Assembly (NCBI GenBank): GCA_027563935.2
Contig: CM050449.1
Location: forward strand, 89,504,371-89,568,370
Direction: 5' to 3'
DNA length: 64,000 nt
DNA from: Costus lasius
Taxonomy: Eukaryota; Streptophyta; Magnoliopsida; Zingiberales; Costaceae
The position numbers were made by a program, and so were the translations under genes. The notes beneath the pieces were generated by a model. It made no database searches and was not told where the DNA came from. It was given only the letters and a program-made list of their open reading frames with translations. Below, piece by piece: positions 11,450 to 22,596 of this stretch. The stretch's first letter is position 1. Each line of letters begins with the position of its first letter.

Positions 11450-13120
11450 TGAAAGGGGGGCGAAACCCTAATTCAGGCGCATATAAAATTTTTCATGGGC
11501 GAAAGCAAGGGTTTCATGAAGATCGCATGGCATGAACATATGATCAACTATTAGTTCTTGCAATGAGAAGATAGGATGTTACCATGGCCATTATTTGGAT
11601 GGCGACTTGGAAGAATATAGAGGGCGAGCGGCTCTCCTCCAAAGCAGTCGCACACAAGGTGACGATGGCTACTCCCTTTTCTTCTTTGTGCTAGCAAAGT
11701 TCCAAGGTGTCCTTCAACGTGTAGGAGAAGATGAGATGTTCTTCTTCTTGGCTAAGCGAAAACTCCCTACCTCTTCTCTTTCGTGGAGCCTCGACACACA
11801 CACGAGAGGAGAAGCATTCATTCGAGAGAGAGGGAGGCGTTGAGGCATTATCCAACGTGGGAACGCTTATGGCTTCCAAAAATAGAAAGTCATCAAGCCT
11901 TGCGCCCATGTTTTCGAACCAACCAAAATGTCTTCTCACTTTGAACCATGCGTTCACTTATGTGAACCGGTTCTATTGCATTTGGTTCAAAGACCAAATC
12001 AAACCAAGCCATGGTCTAGATCTCATATGAACCAGATGGCTCAAGATCTAACCACACATCTCTTGATGCTCTTGATCTCATCGATCAAGCATCAATTCTC
12101 CCGATCGAAGCTTACCGATCTCAAGCCCTAATCAATCAAACATGATCAGACCAGATCTCACTTCCAATCAGAGTTTAAACTCCTTTAAACTGAACCAAAA
12201 CCATTCAGTCCACACGATCTGACATAAGTAAGCCATATCATCAAATTGTGCGACCCTAAGGGTTTCCTTCAATGTCGGTAACGATAACTTATGTTATCAC
12301 GATCAGAGAGGGGTATCTAGCAACACATCACTGTCTCCCAATATGAAGGAAAGAGTCTTCCAAGACTACACCCAAACCATAGCACAAGTGTGAATCCAAT
12401 TCACTTGACATACATGTTTCCTTTACCACTGGATGTTCTCATTGGACAAGCATGTCAAGCCTGCAATTCCAATATGATGAAAATGATTAGATCAGATGAA
12501 CATAGTCATCTGGGTATGGCCATACACTTTCTCAATCATCTCATCCAGGGGGGCCCCTTTAGAACATCACACTCCAACAAGGAGAGGCAATCCTATATCT
12601 ATCACTAGTGTCCTAACATGACTCATGCTCATTATCCAAGATAATCTATAACCATTATATTTTAAATGATATTGAATTACCTCAAGACAATGCCAATCAT
12701 CATTTAGAAACACAAGCGATCTCAAGTCAGAGGAAATATGCCACTTGCTTGCATATAAGGATTATTCACATTGTGACAAACAATTGAATATCCTAAGTAG
12801 GGTCTGTCCAGTACATCCAATGCACCTATGTGTCTACATCTTATTCCATGCTCGAAGCACCCTATAAGATTGGAACACATATTAGTCTCAATCATATCAA
12901 GGCTGTCTCATGTTCACCAAGATATCTCGACTAAGGACAATGCTAATGTCAGCCAAGCTGAACACCATTGAGACATTATTCAGAAGTATACATAACAGCA
13001 GCAGATAATGTAACAACCTGAATAACAACCATTGCCTTTATAAACTTATACATAGTTTATACATGATACTGAAATCATCCCAAAGGCCTCAAACATTAGC
13101 CTTAAGGGCATACCCCAACA
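11450..13120 (-). repeat. 5' LTR of copia element E
   Basis: 1,671 bp, TG...CA bounded, about 99% identical to the 3' LTR. Transcription should start here and run leftwards. The right end abuts the second copy of the GTACA target duplication. Confidence 0.95.
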
Positions 13121-13460
13121 GTACATAGGTGGAACAAGGGTCGCCACTGCTCGTCCGGTAGCACGTGAATGCCATATCTGCTGTAGCTGGAAGTTCTTGT
13201 GATCATAGCGAACTCGTGGCCGGAAGTTGGGGGTGAATGTTGGTCGGTCTGAGGAGATCAACGCATGATAGGGGAAGATTGGGTGGAAGTACGGTGTTCC
13301 AAAAAACCTCCTAATTCTAGTGATCTAGCTAGTAAATGGGGAGATCCTTCCGACGTCGGTTCACCTAGTCAAGGAAAAGGGATGACTAGATTCTATGCTC
13401 AATCGACCTACTGGATCCATGGAAATCCTTCAAGTTGTATAGTTTATGAGCATTATTTGG
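13121..13460. other. Unassigned sequence flanking element E
   Basis: Moderately GC-rich sequence with no recognised coding motif. It begins with the second GTACA target copy. The open frames here (13046-13261 minus, 13265-13534 plus) run across element boundaries and are not credible genes. Confidence 0.35.
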
Positions 13461-14480
13461 ATGCACAAATCCTTCAACTTGTGTCATATACACATCCTCT
13501 ATCATATTTTTCATTAAAAAAAAAATTGTCTTGACTTCCATTTGCTAGATCTTATAGTCACTAGTGAAAAAGTCTCATCATAGTCCACACCTTGGACTTG
13601 TTTGAAGCCCTTAGCTACAAGTCGGCCTTTATAAGTAATCATGTCACCTTCCATGTCCTCTTCCTCTTAAAGACCCATTTGTACCCTATAGGTCTTACAC
13701 CTTTAAGTAGCTCATAGGTCTTCCAGCCATTTCTCAAATTCCAGTCCACTGACCACTTCCTCATAGGTCCTGGGTGTATCCTCTATAATGGAGATTTCAT
13801 CGTATTGAACTGATAATGTTCCATACCTCTCAGGAGCATGACACAGAGCCTGTATCATTTGAGCCTTGAGTTATCCAACAATCTATGGTGGAGACTCATG
13901 TTCCATCTCAACTTTAGTGTTTTGTGGTTGATCTTAAACCTTGTTCAAATTAAAATCACTCCCACTAGCTTCTTTTGAGAGAAATTCTTTCGTAAGAAAA
14001 ATAGCGCCACGACCAACAAATATTTTATTCTCGCCGATGATAAAAGTAGGATCCTTTAATTTCTTTTAGATACCTCACAAACACGCATTTATCATATCTT
14101 GGTTCCAACTTAGTAGAACCCTGGCATTTCACATACACCTCACAGCCCTAAATCCTGATAATAGGAAGGTTTGGGTGTCACCTAGTCCATAACTCATATA
14201 GAGTAACTAAGGAACTCTTAAGTGGGACATTGTTCAATATGAGAGAAACTGCCTCAAGTGCATATCCCCAGAATAACATTGGTAGAGTAGCATGAATTAT
14301 TATAGATCGAACCATATCTAACAAAGTTTGATTCCTCCTTTTAGCTATGTCATTCCATTGTGGAGTTCCCGGAGAAGTGAGTTATGAGATAATCTCACAC
14401 TCTTTTATATGATCATCAAACTCTTGGCTCAAATATTCACCACCTCAATCAAATCAAAGTGTTTTAATGGATTGACCTAA
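13461..14480 (-). pseudogene. Decayed Ty1/copia pol fragment, RT to integrase (element F)
   Basis: This block is colinear with 6870-7990 of element E on the same strand. Recognisable pieces include 'catatacacatcctct' (RT region), 'cataactcatatggagt'-like sequence near 14190, and 'attccattgtggagttcc' near 14350 (integrase PQWNGV region). Frameshifts and stops are frequent. It ends abruptly at the start of the gypsy LTR (14481). Its missing upstream half, with leader, primer site and LTR, appears to resume at about 31690, so element C probably inserted into this older copia. The 3' part of F is not seen to the left. Confidence 0.8.
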
Positions 14481-14735
14481 TGATGTCTTGAATTTATATA
14501 ATATTTTTACTATACTTTTTATACATAATCTCTCTTATTTTTATCATATTTTTACTTATTTTGACTTCAAATCTTTTGTTTATTTAGAATCTTCACCCCT
14601 TTTTGTTTTTGTAGCATTTCAGGAGAAAACGATCATATTTTGATAGATTTTGAAGAATCTAAGTGCACAGATAAATTCTTCAAGTTAAGACGAAGCTGCC
14701 CATCAAATTTTATGCAAATCGGAGCTTCTTTGAAA

Positions 14736-14975
14736 ATTACGGCCTGCCTGTGATTTCTATCATGGCCATAATTTTTGGAAGACACAAAAAGAATTATAGC
14801 CTACTTGTGATATTTATCATGGCCGTAATTTTTGTGGTACAAAATTGCAAAATCCACAGAAAGAATTACAGCCAACCCATGACCACAGTCATGACTATGA
14901 TTTTTACAGAGTTTATCCACAGAAAGAATTACGGTCTGCTTGTGATTTTTATCACGGCCGCAATTCTTTCCGCCT
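14736..14975 (+). repeat. Tandem dyad repeat in LTR of element C, 4 copies
   Basis: Units begin near 14736, 14793, 14864 and 14928 (spacing 57, 71 and 64 bp). Each has 'aattacggcctgcctgtgat' followed by 'tttatcatggccgtaatttttg', so ACGGCC/GGCCGT arms face each other. The array sits about 250 bp from the LTR start, as does the array in the solo LTR. Confidence 0.75.
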
Positions 14976-15834
14976 ATTTCAAATTTGACTCAATTTCTTG
15001 CCCGATTTGGCTCGTTTTCAAGCTAAATTTTGGGGAAAACCTAATTTGATTGTGGAGAACTATATAAGCTACCTAAGGAGTGATTATTGGACCATTTGGC
15101 CAATTTTCAAGACGAATTCGTTGAAGAGGTGAAATATAGGGTGAAAGGCGTTTCATCACCGAAAAGGCTCCGTTTTTTCGGACATCTAGCGTCGATCTTC
15201 ATCAGGAAGCCTTAAACTTTATCTTTTGAGTTGATTCTATTTTACTTTGCCAATTTTGTAATCAAACATGGATTTTTACAATGTTGACATGATCACCATG
15301 TCAGTGTAAACTTCTTCTTCAGGACAAAGGGTGTAACTCTCTATGTTTTTATGACTTAATTATTGATTTCCATCTTTTGAAGTAATTTACTTGTGTTAGA
15401 TTTAATTATTATTGCATTTATTTACATATTGATTACTGGCCATAATTTGCATGTCTAAGACGTCGCAAGAAATACTGAAAGGTGAATTGCGATGTCGGAT
15501 CTACAATATTTGGACAGGTTAATTCGATCACAAAAGTAATTCGAAATGACTTGAGGGATTTTTTCATGATTTGTCAAGAACTCAGTGGGTTTATTTTGAG
15601 TTAGTAACCACAAAAGTAGGGGATTAACTCAAATAAACATTGGGTTGTACCGCTGAAAGGGGCAATCTGTACATTCGGATAAATCCCCTTCAGCACAGTA
15701 AATCCCTTCTTGAGATATATTTTGTCAGAAAAGTCATAAGACATAGTGAGGTGAACCCGAAGTCCTGAATTTTCATCAATTGATTACAACCTATTTGTGT
15801 TTTAATTTTCTCTACAACAAAATTATAACCTTTT

Positions 15835-17719
15835 TGATGACACCAAAATTCATAGTATATTTTGTGTCATATCATGTGTCTTTTTGTGTCATAATTATGC
15901 TCTTTTGCTTGTTTTTAAGCCTTAATTGTCAAATATTACAGAATTTACACCACTTCTTGCTTTTGATCATTTTTAGGTTAAAAGTGCCATATTTTGATGA
16001 ATTTTAGAAGATTTGAGCACACCAATGGATTCCAGACGTCGAAATGAAGCTACCCATCAATTTTCATGAAATTCGGAGCTAAATTACAAAAATACGGCAC
16101 TACTGTATTTTCTAGACAAAATCTCATGGTACCGTATTCCTCAGTAGAAGACTTGGGTGAAATACGGCACTACCGTATGGAACTACACAGTGCCGTATTT
16201 TTCAGCATTTTAGACCAGAAAAGTTTGACACGAATACGGCACTGCCGTATGAAACTACACGGTACCGTATTTTATAGCAATTTTGACCAGAAGGTTTTAG
16301 CAAAAATACGGCACTGCCGTATAATTGGGAAACATTATCACGGTACCATATTTGCTACTCGGAACTTACAGAAGGAAAATACGCCGCTGCCGTAATCCGA
16401 ATACGGTACCATATTTTGAAACCCAGAATTCTGAGTTTTCCGCCGCAAAATTAAAAAGACCATATCTTTTGATCCAGAAGTCCAAATTGAGATCCAAAAA
16501 AAATGGCGGACTCGTCTTTAGGAGGAAAAGACGCACGAAGTGAAAGGACTAATTTTTATCCAGCATTGAGAGAGCAATCGATGGGGAGGTGATTAGTGTT
16601 CGCCCTCGTGCCGAGAGGCATAGAGACCACCTCAAGCCACGATTTTTACACTGAAGCTTCGTCTGGAGTGGGAGAGCATACACTAGAAGTTTCAGAGCGT
16701 TTGGAGTCCGATCGAGGGAGATATCAACGAAACAGTGGGCACCGCCACTATTCATCGAGTTTCAAAGCAATTACGGTGCTGTAATTTCGATTACAGCACC
16801 GTGTTCTGTAATTTCTTCCCTTTTTCTTTGATTTCTGATCATCTGAACTATGGTGTATTGTAATCTTTCCTCCATGCTAGCTTAGACATATTTTGGGACA
16901 TGGGGAGTAATTTTCCTTAATTTTTAATGACTAGATGACTTTTATTTCGTCAGAATAGTTTTGTTATGATAATTTTACTTATGTGATGATTGTCTTTAAT
17001 TCTCCTTAGTTTTATAAATATCAGCATGTTTTAGAATTTTGCGAAATAGACTGAGAGGTTGATTGTAAAATTCGGAACCCTAGAAATCATCGAGTTTGGA
17101 ACTTATCGTAAGAGATTAGGTTTGTTCTTTGAATTCTGATTTTTTGTGATTTTATTGTCATGTTGATAATTTGAATCTAGGATGAGTTATTGTGTTAGAC
17201 TTGATTTGATGCTGCAAGAGATTGAGTATCGAGTCGTCGGAGAACCTTAAGTAGAACCTGTGTTGAGTTTTAGGATGCACGAGAGTGATCCTTGAGATTC
17301 CACTTGAGATGTTTGACTTAGAATTCGGATGCACGAGAGTGATCTTTGAATTCTTTGTTCAATGATTTACTTATTTTCAGCATTGGATAGATCTTCCACG
17401 AGAGTGAGAATTGGTCCTTTGTATGATTGTCTGCGCGAGAGCGAGATGATCCTTTTATCAAGTAAATTATATCTTTGTCATATCAAAATTAGACTGGCAG
17501 CCTTTATTTCCTTCTAGTAATTGGAAATTAAGGTCGATGAAACCCTAGTCCCAGTTTTTCCCTCTGATCATCCTTTAGCATACTTTTCTGCATATTTTAC
17601 TTCATCATATTCGGTTTGCTTAGCTAGTGAGAAAACATCTATTTGGTACTTAAAACGTAGGTCTATGTGGTTCGATATTTTTATTACTTCGAAGTATCCG
17701 TGCACTTGCGGACACAACA
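15835..17719 (+). mobile_element. Solo LTR of the B family, 1885 bp, with target duplication
   Basis: The copy starts TGATGACACC and ends GGACACAACA, and is flanked on both sides by CTTTT (15830-15834 and 17720-17724). On either side lies one interrupted LTR of element C. There is no internal region, PBS or second LTR, so it is a solo LTR left by LTR-LTR recombination. It is the same family as both LTRs of element B but about 200 bp longer, mainly because it holds five instead of two dyad repeat units. Confidence 0.92.
16092..16412 (+). repeat. 72-bp tandem dyad array in the solo LTR, 5 copies
   Basis: TACGGCACTGCCGTA-type near-palindromes start at 16092, 16163, 16235, 16307 and 16379, a spacing of 71, 72, 72 and 72 bp. 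Each is followed 15-20 bp later by a second dyad of the type CACGGTACCGTA. The B-element LTRs carry only two such pairs (20914-21037), so copy number varies within the family. Confidence 0.9.
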
Positions 17720-17840
17720 CTTTTCTGAATTATATATCTAATAATCCTAAGATAAGTTGGTACTTGGTCATTGGTCTCTATGGGATCTATATTTTTATTA
17801 CTACGATAGGCCGTGCACTTGCGGGACACCATCAAGTTTT

Positions 17841-17858
17841 TAGCTCTATTGTCGGGGA
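17841..17858 (+). other. Primer-binding site of element C (degenerate tRNA-Asp type)
   Basis: TAGCTCTATTGTCGGGGA matches TGGCGCCGTTGCCGGGGA at 13 of 18 positions and is placed after the AGTTTT spacer, as in element B. It marks the internal start of element C. Confidence 0.7.
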
Positions 17859-18651
17859 CCAATTTCTCCAATATTGACTCAGTTGAAGGATTGCTATACT
17901 AGATTTTTATTTTTTGTCTTTTAGTTTTATTTAATTCTGTTTACTCTTTTTTTTTAATACATTTCCTGTCTTCCATCTTAATTCTACATGTTGATTGTTT
18001 ATGCTCAGGTGTTCTAGGAAGCTATTTGAGGAGGATCTAGAAATCGAAAGAACATTCCGCTACTGCAGAAAACAATTAGCAAAAGAAGCTTTACAAAAAT
18101 CTAAGATGGACGGATAGAGATCATTAAAGGATTTCGCAGCCTTGTAACGGGTTCACTCTAGCATTGCTTGCCCCAGCATTGAGGTGAATAATTTTGAAAT
18201 CAAGTCATCTCCACTTTCCATGGTTTAGCAGAACTAGTTTGGAGGCTTACCGTAAGAGGACCCTAATATGCACCTTTCCATATTTCTTGAATATTGCGAT
18301 ACGTTGAAAATGAGTAGTGTTTCTAATGATGCTTTGCGACTTAGATTTTTTCTCTTCTCTCTCAGGGACAAGAGCTCGTGCATGACTTCACTCTCATCCA
18401 CCAGGTTCCATAATAACTGGGGAGCAATTGTTGAATGCTTTCCTAGCAAAATATTTTCCTCCAAGTAAGACTGCACAACTTAGGAATCAGATTATGAGTT
18501 TTGTTCAGAAAGATGGAGAAACTTTATATGAGGCATGGGACCAATTTAAAGAACTTAGGAGAATGTGTCTGCACCACGGCCTCGACAAGTGGGTAATTAT
18601 TCATGCATTTTATAATGTATTAAACTACAATACTCATATGATAGTTGACGC

Positions 18652-19614
18652 TAGGGCTGTCGGTTAATCGGTTCAAACCAATAAACCGACCCGAATTGAA
18701 CCGAACTCAGCGGTTCGGTTCGTTTTTGATAAATTCAAGTCGGTTCGGTTTGGGTTGGGCAGGTGTAAAAACACATCGGCTCGGTTTTGGTTTTTTCCTA
18801 TAAAAAATCATATAAAACGAACCGAACTGATTTGCTCTTAATTAAAAAAAATAAAAAATCGTATGTGAAGACCGAACCTCACGCTCTTGAAACCAAATTG
18901 ATCTCACACTCCATTGGCTCATAGCCATTGCTTGAGGTGGCTAGGATGTAGTAGGTGACGACATGTCCGATGGATCCTCAGGCCAGCACATCGGCGATGT
19001 TGAACCCGACAGGGTCATTGGAACTAAGCAAGCCCACGTACTCCTTCGCCCGGGCGTCGCCAGCCTCGAAGTGTGTCACGTCATTCTGCCTTAGCAATCC
19101 CTGCTTCACCACATTCTCGTGCTGGAAATTGAAGAAGACGAACCAACCAAGGAAGAGCGAGAGGCCGGTGCTAAGGCTAATGACTAGGGACAGATTCAGC
19201 TTTGAACTGATCGCGCCGGGTTTGCAGGCGGATCTGGCGGATTAGATGGAGATCACGTGGGTTAGGGAAGAGCAGTCGGTGGGCTTGAGGGAGTGGAGGC
19301 CATGGAAGGAGGTGGAGAGGCGGTGGGCTCGTAGCATTGAATATTGATATTTCACTAACTAACTTAGTCAAATGTCTTAACTTATAGTATTAAATTTAAA
19401 TAGCATTTTATAGCTAGCAAGTAGCAACAAAACTCACCTTGATTGTAAGCTCATGGTCAGTTTAATTGGTCTGAACCGAACCGAACCGAGCTAATTCGGT
19501 TTACTTGATTTGGTTCTAAATCGGTTTCACCTATATTTGGTTTGAGTTCAATTTCTTATACCTAAAATATATTCGGTTCGGTTCGGTTTGGTTCAAACCG
19601 AATAAACAGGCCTA
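18652..19614. mobile_element. Non-autonomous hAT element, 963 bp, carrying a PsaG gene fragment
   Basis: The element begins TAGGGCTGTCGG and ends with the inverted counterpart of TAGGCCTGTTTA; both subterminal regions are filled with CGGTT/AACCG repeats. It is flanked by a perfect 8-bp duplication GTTGACGC (18644-18651 and 19615-19622), the signature of hAT transposition. No transposase is present. The interior (18910-19337) is a fragment of a chloroplast photosystem gene, so this is a gene-capturing hAT element. Confidence 0.88.
18910..19337 (-). pseudogene. PSAG: Captured PsaG (photosystem I subunit V) fragment
   Basis: On the minus strand the translation reads [20 protein letters not shown], then [29 protein letters not shown] and GSIGHVVTYYILATSSNGYEP. 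This is the mature part of PsaG, a nuclear-encoded thylakoid membrane protein of photosystem I. A transit-peptide-like segment begins at the ATG at 19337 (MLRAHRLSTSFHGLHSLKP). A TAA interrupts the transit region near 19244 and a TGA replaces the expected Trp before GSIGH, so it is not functional. No intron is visible across the captured part. The C-terminal end is lost. The identification is from memory of the family and has not been searched. Confidence 0.85.
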
Positions 19615-20212
19615 GTTGACGCTGTCGCTGGTGGCGTAATAATGAATAAGAATGTGGAGGACACGATAAATTTATTTGAGGAAATGGCTTTAAACCACTA
19701 TCAGTGGACAAGTGAGAGAGGGCCATCTTCCAAGACACCAGGTAGGTATGATTTAGATGCTATTACTTCGTTGGCTGCCAAGGTTGACTCCCTTACTCAT
19801 AAAATTGATTCTTTGAATTTTAATCCTGCCACTGTTAATGTTGTTTCGTGTGAGATTTGTGGTAATGCAGGTCATTATACATAAGATTGTTAGTTGAGAG
19901 TACCCACACAGGGCGAGTGCAACTCTCATCAAGTTAACGCCATTGGGAATTGCAATTCTAAACCTCTAAATGACCTATACTCGAGCACTTACAACCCTGG
20001 GTGGCGCAACCATCCCAATCTCTCTTATAGGAACAATCAGAACCAAGCACCTCAAGGTAATAATCGACCGCCCTCTGGCTTCCAACAGAGACAATGCAAC
20101 CAACCTCAAGCCCCCAGAGGTAAACCCACGTGAGCACTGTAATGCCATTACAACGCATAGTGGGAAACAATTAGAGGAGCCACAGGCAACCGACGCAATG
20201 CTAGACTAAGAG

Positions 20213-20655
20213 GTGCAGAATTCTGAACCCACTGAGCACCAGGGAAATGAAGGCGAATCATCTTCACAAGATAGGGAGCTGGAACTAGTATATGTACCAC
20301 CACCTCCCTACAAACTACCAGTTCCCATTCCTCAAAGATTGGCGAAGGCTAAACTTGATAAACAATTTGGAAAATTTTTGGAGGTACTTAAAAAACTTTA
20401 CATTAATATTCCTTTCACTAATGCATTGTCACAAATTCCTTCATACGCCAAGTTTCTAAAAGAAATATTATCCAACAAGAGGAAGTTGGAAGAGTATGGA
20501 ATGGTCGTACTCACTGAGGAGTGCAATGCTATTATACATAACAAATTGCCACCAAAGCTCAAAGACCTAAGGAGTTTGTATATTCCTTGTTTAATTGGTG
20601 ATATACCTATTGACTATGCTTTATGTGATTTAGGGGCTAGTGTCAGCTTGATGCC
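20213..20655 (+). pseudogene. Element C linker and protease start, interrupted by element B
   Basis: The open stretch encodes the proline-rich YVPPPPYKLPVPIPQRLAKAK linker region (VPPPPYKLPVPIPQ) and the following QIPSYAKFLKEILS block typical of Athila-like polyproteins, then the protease active-site segment DLGASVSLMP. Element B is inserted directly after the codons for LM(P). The frame continues without loss at 26453 once B and one ATGCC copy are removed (HSVYKKLD follows). Confidence 0.85.
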
Positions 20656-22341
20656 TGATGACACCAAAATTCATAGTATATTTTGTGTCATTTCATATGT
20701 CTTTTTGTGTCATAATTATGCTCTTTTGCTTGTTTTTAAGCCTTAATTGTCAAATATTGCAGAATCTATACCGTTTCTTATTTTTGATCATTTTCAGGTT
20801 AAAAGTTCCATATTTTGATGTATTTTAGAAGATTTGAGCACACCAATGGATTCCAGATGTCGAAACGAAGCTACCCATCAAATTTCATGAAAATCGGAGC
20901 TATTTTGCAAAAATACGGCACTACCGTATTTTTGGGACAAAATCTCACGGTACCGTATTTTTGGAGGATTTTATACAGAAAGTTTCTGAATTTTGGGTAA
21001 AAATACGGCACTGCCATTTTCACAATACGGTACCGTATTTTGTGCCCTGTTTTCTAATTTTTCTGCCCAAATCTTGCGGGGACCATAACTTTTGATCCAG
21101 AAGTCTAAATTGAAATCCAAAAGTTGTTGCGAACTCGTCGTTAAGAGGAGAAGACACACGAAGTGTAAGTTCTAATTTTTATTAAGAATCGAGGGAGCAA
21201 TCGACAGAGAGGCGTCTAGGGTTTAGCCTCACGCCGAGAGGCGTAGAGACCACCTCATGCCACAATTTTTGCACTGAAGCTTCATCTGGAGTTGGAGAGC
21301 ATACACCAGAAGTTTCAGAGCGTTTGGAGTCTAATCGAGGGAGAAATCAACGAAACAGTGGGCGCTGCCACTGTTCATCGTGTTTCTAGCATATTACGGT
21401 GCTGTAATTTCGATTACAGCACCATGTTCTGTAATTTCTTCCTTTTTTCCCTGATTTCTAATCATCTGAACTATGGTTTATTGTAATCTTTTCTTCATGC
21501 GAGCTTAGACATATTATGGGACATGGGGAGTAATTTTTCTTAATTTTTAATGACTAGATGACTTTTATTTCATCAGAATAGTTTTGTTATGATAATTTTA
21601 CTTATGTGATGATTGTCTTTAATTTTCCTTAGTTTTATAAATATCAGCATGTTTTAGAATTTTGCGAAATAGACTGAGAGGTTGATTGTGAAATTCGGAA
21701 CCCTAGAAATCATTGAGTTTGGAACTTATCGTAAGAGACTAGGTTTGTTCTTTGAATTCTGATTTTTAGTGATTTTATTGCCATGTTGATAATTTGAATC
21801 TAGGATGAGTTATTGTGTTAGACTTGATTTGATGCTGCAAGAGATTGAGTATCGAGTCGTCGGAAAACCTTAAGTAGAACCTGTGTTGAGTTTCAGGATG
21901 CACGAGAGTGATCCTTGAAATTCCACTTGAGATGTTTGACTTAGAATTCGGATGCACGAGAGTAATTCTTGAAGTCTTTGTTCAATGATTTACTTATTTT
22001 CAGCATTGGATAGATCTTGCACGAGAGTGAGGATTGGTCCTTTGTATGATTGTCTGCGCGAGAGCGAGATGATCCTTTTATAAAGTAAATTATATCTTTG
22101 TCATATCAAAATTAGACTGACTGCCTTTATTTTCTTCTAGTCATTGGAATTAAGGTCGATGAAACCCTAGTCCCAATTTTTCCCTCTGATCATCCTTTAG
22201 CACACGTTTCTCCATATTTTACTTCATCATATTCGGTTTGCTTAGCTAGTGAGAAAACATCTATTTGGTACTTAACACGTAGGTCTCTGTGGTTCGATAT
22301 TTTTATTACTTCGAAGTATCCGTGCCCTTGCGGACACAATA
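20656..22341 (+). repeat. Left LTR of element B (1686 bp, forward)
   Basis: Starts TGATGACACC and ends ACAATA, which by comparison with the solo LTR is a mutated ACAACA. It is followed by the AGTTTT spacer and the PBS. It contains two dyad pairs (20914-21037), and near the middle the 'ttacggtgctgtaatttcgattacagcacc' stem shared with the other copies. Confidence 0.92.
20914..21037 (+). repeat. Dyad pairs in the left LTR of element B, 2 copies
   Basis: TACGGCACTACCGTA at 20914 and CACGGTACCGTA at 20946 form the first pair. A second pair starts at 21004 (TACGGCACTGCC) and 21026 (TACGGTACCGTA). The spacing is 90 bp. Compare five 72-bp units in the solo LTR. Confidence 0.85.
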
Positions 22342-22347
22342 AGTTTT

Positions 22348-22365
22348 TGGCGCCGTTGCTGGGGA
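22348..22365 (+). other. Primer-binding site of element B (tRNA-Asp type)
   Basis: TGGCGCCGTTGCTGGGGA differs from the canonical tRNA-Asp primer site TGGCGCCGTTGCCGGGGA by one base. It is the best preserved gypsy primer site in the window and shows that the left LTR acts as the 5' LTR. Confidence 0.93.
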
Positions 22366-22596
22366 CCTTAGTTTTGTTAATATCAAAATAGTTGTTAGTA
22401 TTGCTAGACTAAGTTTTATTTGTTTTAGATTTAACTTTGTTTTCTGTTTTTGCAGGTTTTGGATTTCACAAGTTGTGACAGGACTGTGATTTTTGAATTT
22501 ACTTGTGTTTTGTGTTTTTGTGTTTTTTTTATATTTGAAAAAAATCTAATTGATTGGTGATTAGATAATCTTTTTATTCTTGATAGATTTGAAAAT

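Larger units (their letters stand above)
4021..13120 (-). mobile_element. Complete young Ty1/copia retrotransposon (element E)
   Basis: Two direct LTRs (4021-5690 and 11450-13120) bracket an internal region with primer site, polypurine tract and an open gag-pol frame. The element is flanked by a perfect 5-bp duplication GTACA (4016-4020 and 13121-13125). Comparing the LTRs by eye gave about 16 substitutions and one indel in 1.67 kb, near 1%. With the commonly used rate of 1.3e-8 per site per year this implies an insertion a few hundred thousand years old. Domain order PR-INT-RT-RNase H is that of Ty1/copia. With intact cis signals and frame it may still be able to transpose. Confidence 0.96.
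14481..17834 (+). repeat. 5' LTR of gypsy element C, split by a solo LTR
   Basis: The LTR starts TGATGTCTTG at 14481, is interrupted at 15834 by the solo LTR, resumes at 17725 and ends at 17834 with the family tail 'ttattactacg ... cgtgcacttgcgggacacc', followed by an AGTTTT spacer and PBS. Without the insert it is about 1.46 kb. It carries a tandem dyad array at 14736-14975. The matching 3' LTR of element C was not found. Confidence 0.8.
17995..20212 (+). pseudogene. Gag of Athila-like gypsy element C, broken, split by a hAT element
   Basis: Translated in several frames, the region shows the plant gypsy Gag core: 'EDPNMHLSIFLEYCDTLK' near 18258-18310 and the retrotrans_gag stretch 18428-18651 (FLAKYFPPSKTAQLR in shifted frames, then GETLYEAWDQFKELRR). 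After the hAT insert the frame resumes at 19623 (NLFEEMALNHYQW), and a zinc knuckle CEICGNAGHYT..DC ends near 19894 with a stop just before its last Cys. Several frameshifts and stops (for example TAA at 19882 and TAG near 18230) make it non-functional. Gag would form the virus-like particle. Removing the hAT element and one GTTGACGC copy rejoins the gag sequence. Confidence 0.85.

Noticed and set aside
17521..17877. 118-codon frame near the end of LTR C
   Set aside because: It crosses the solo LTR/LTR C border and its target duplication, so it cannot be an evolved gene.
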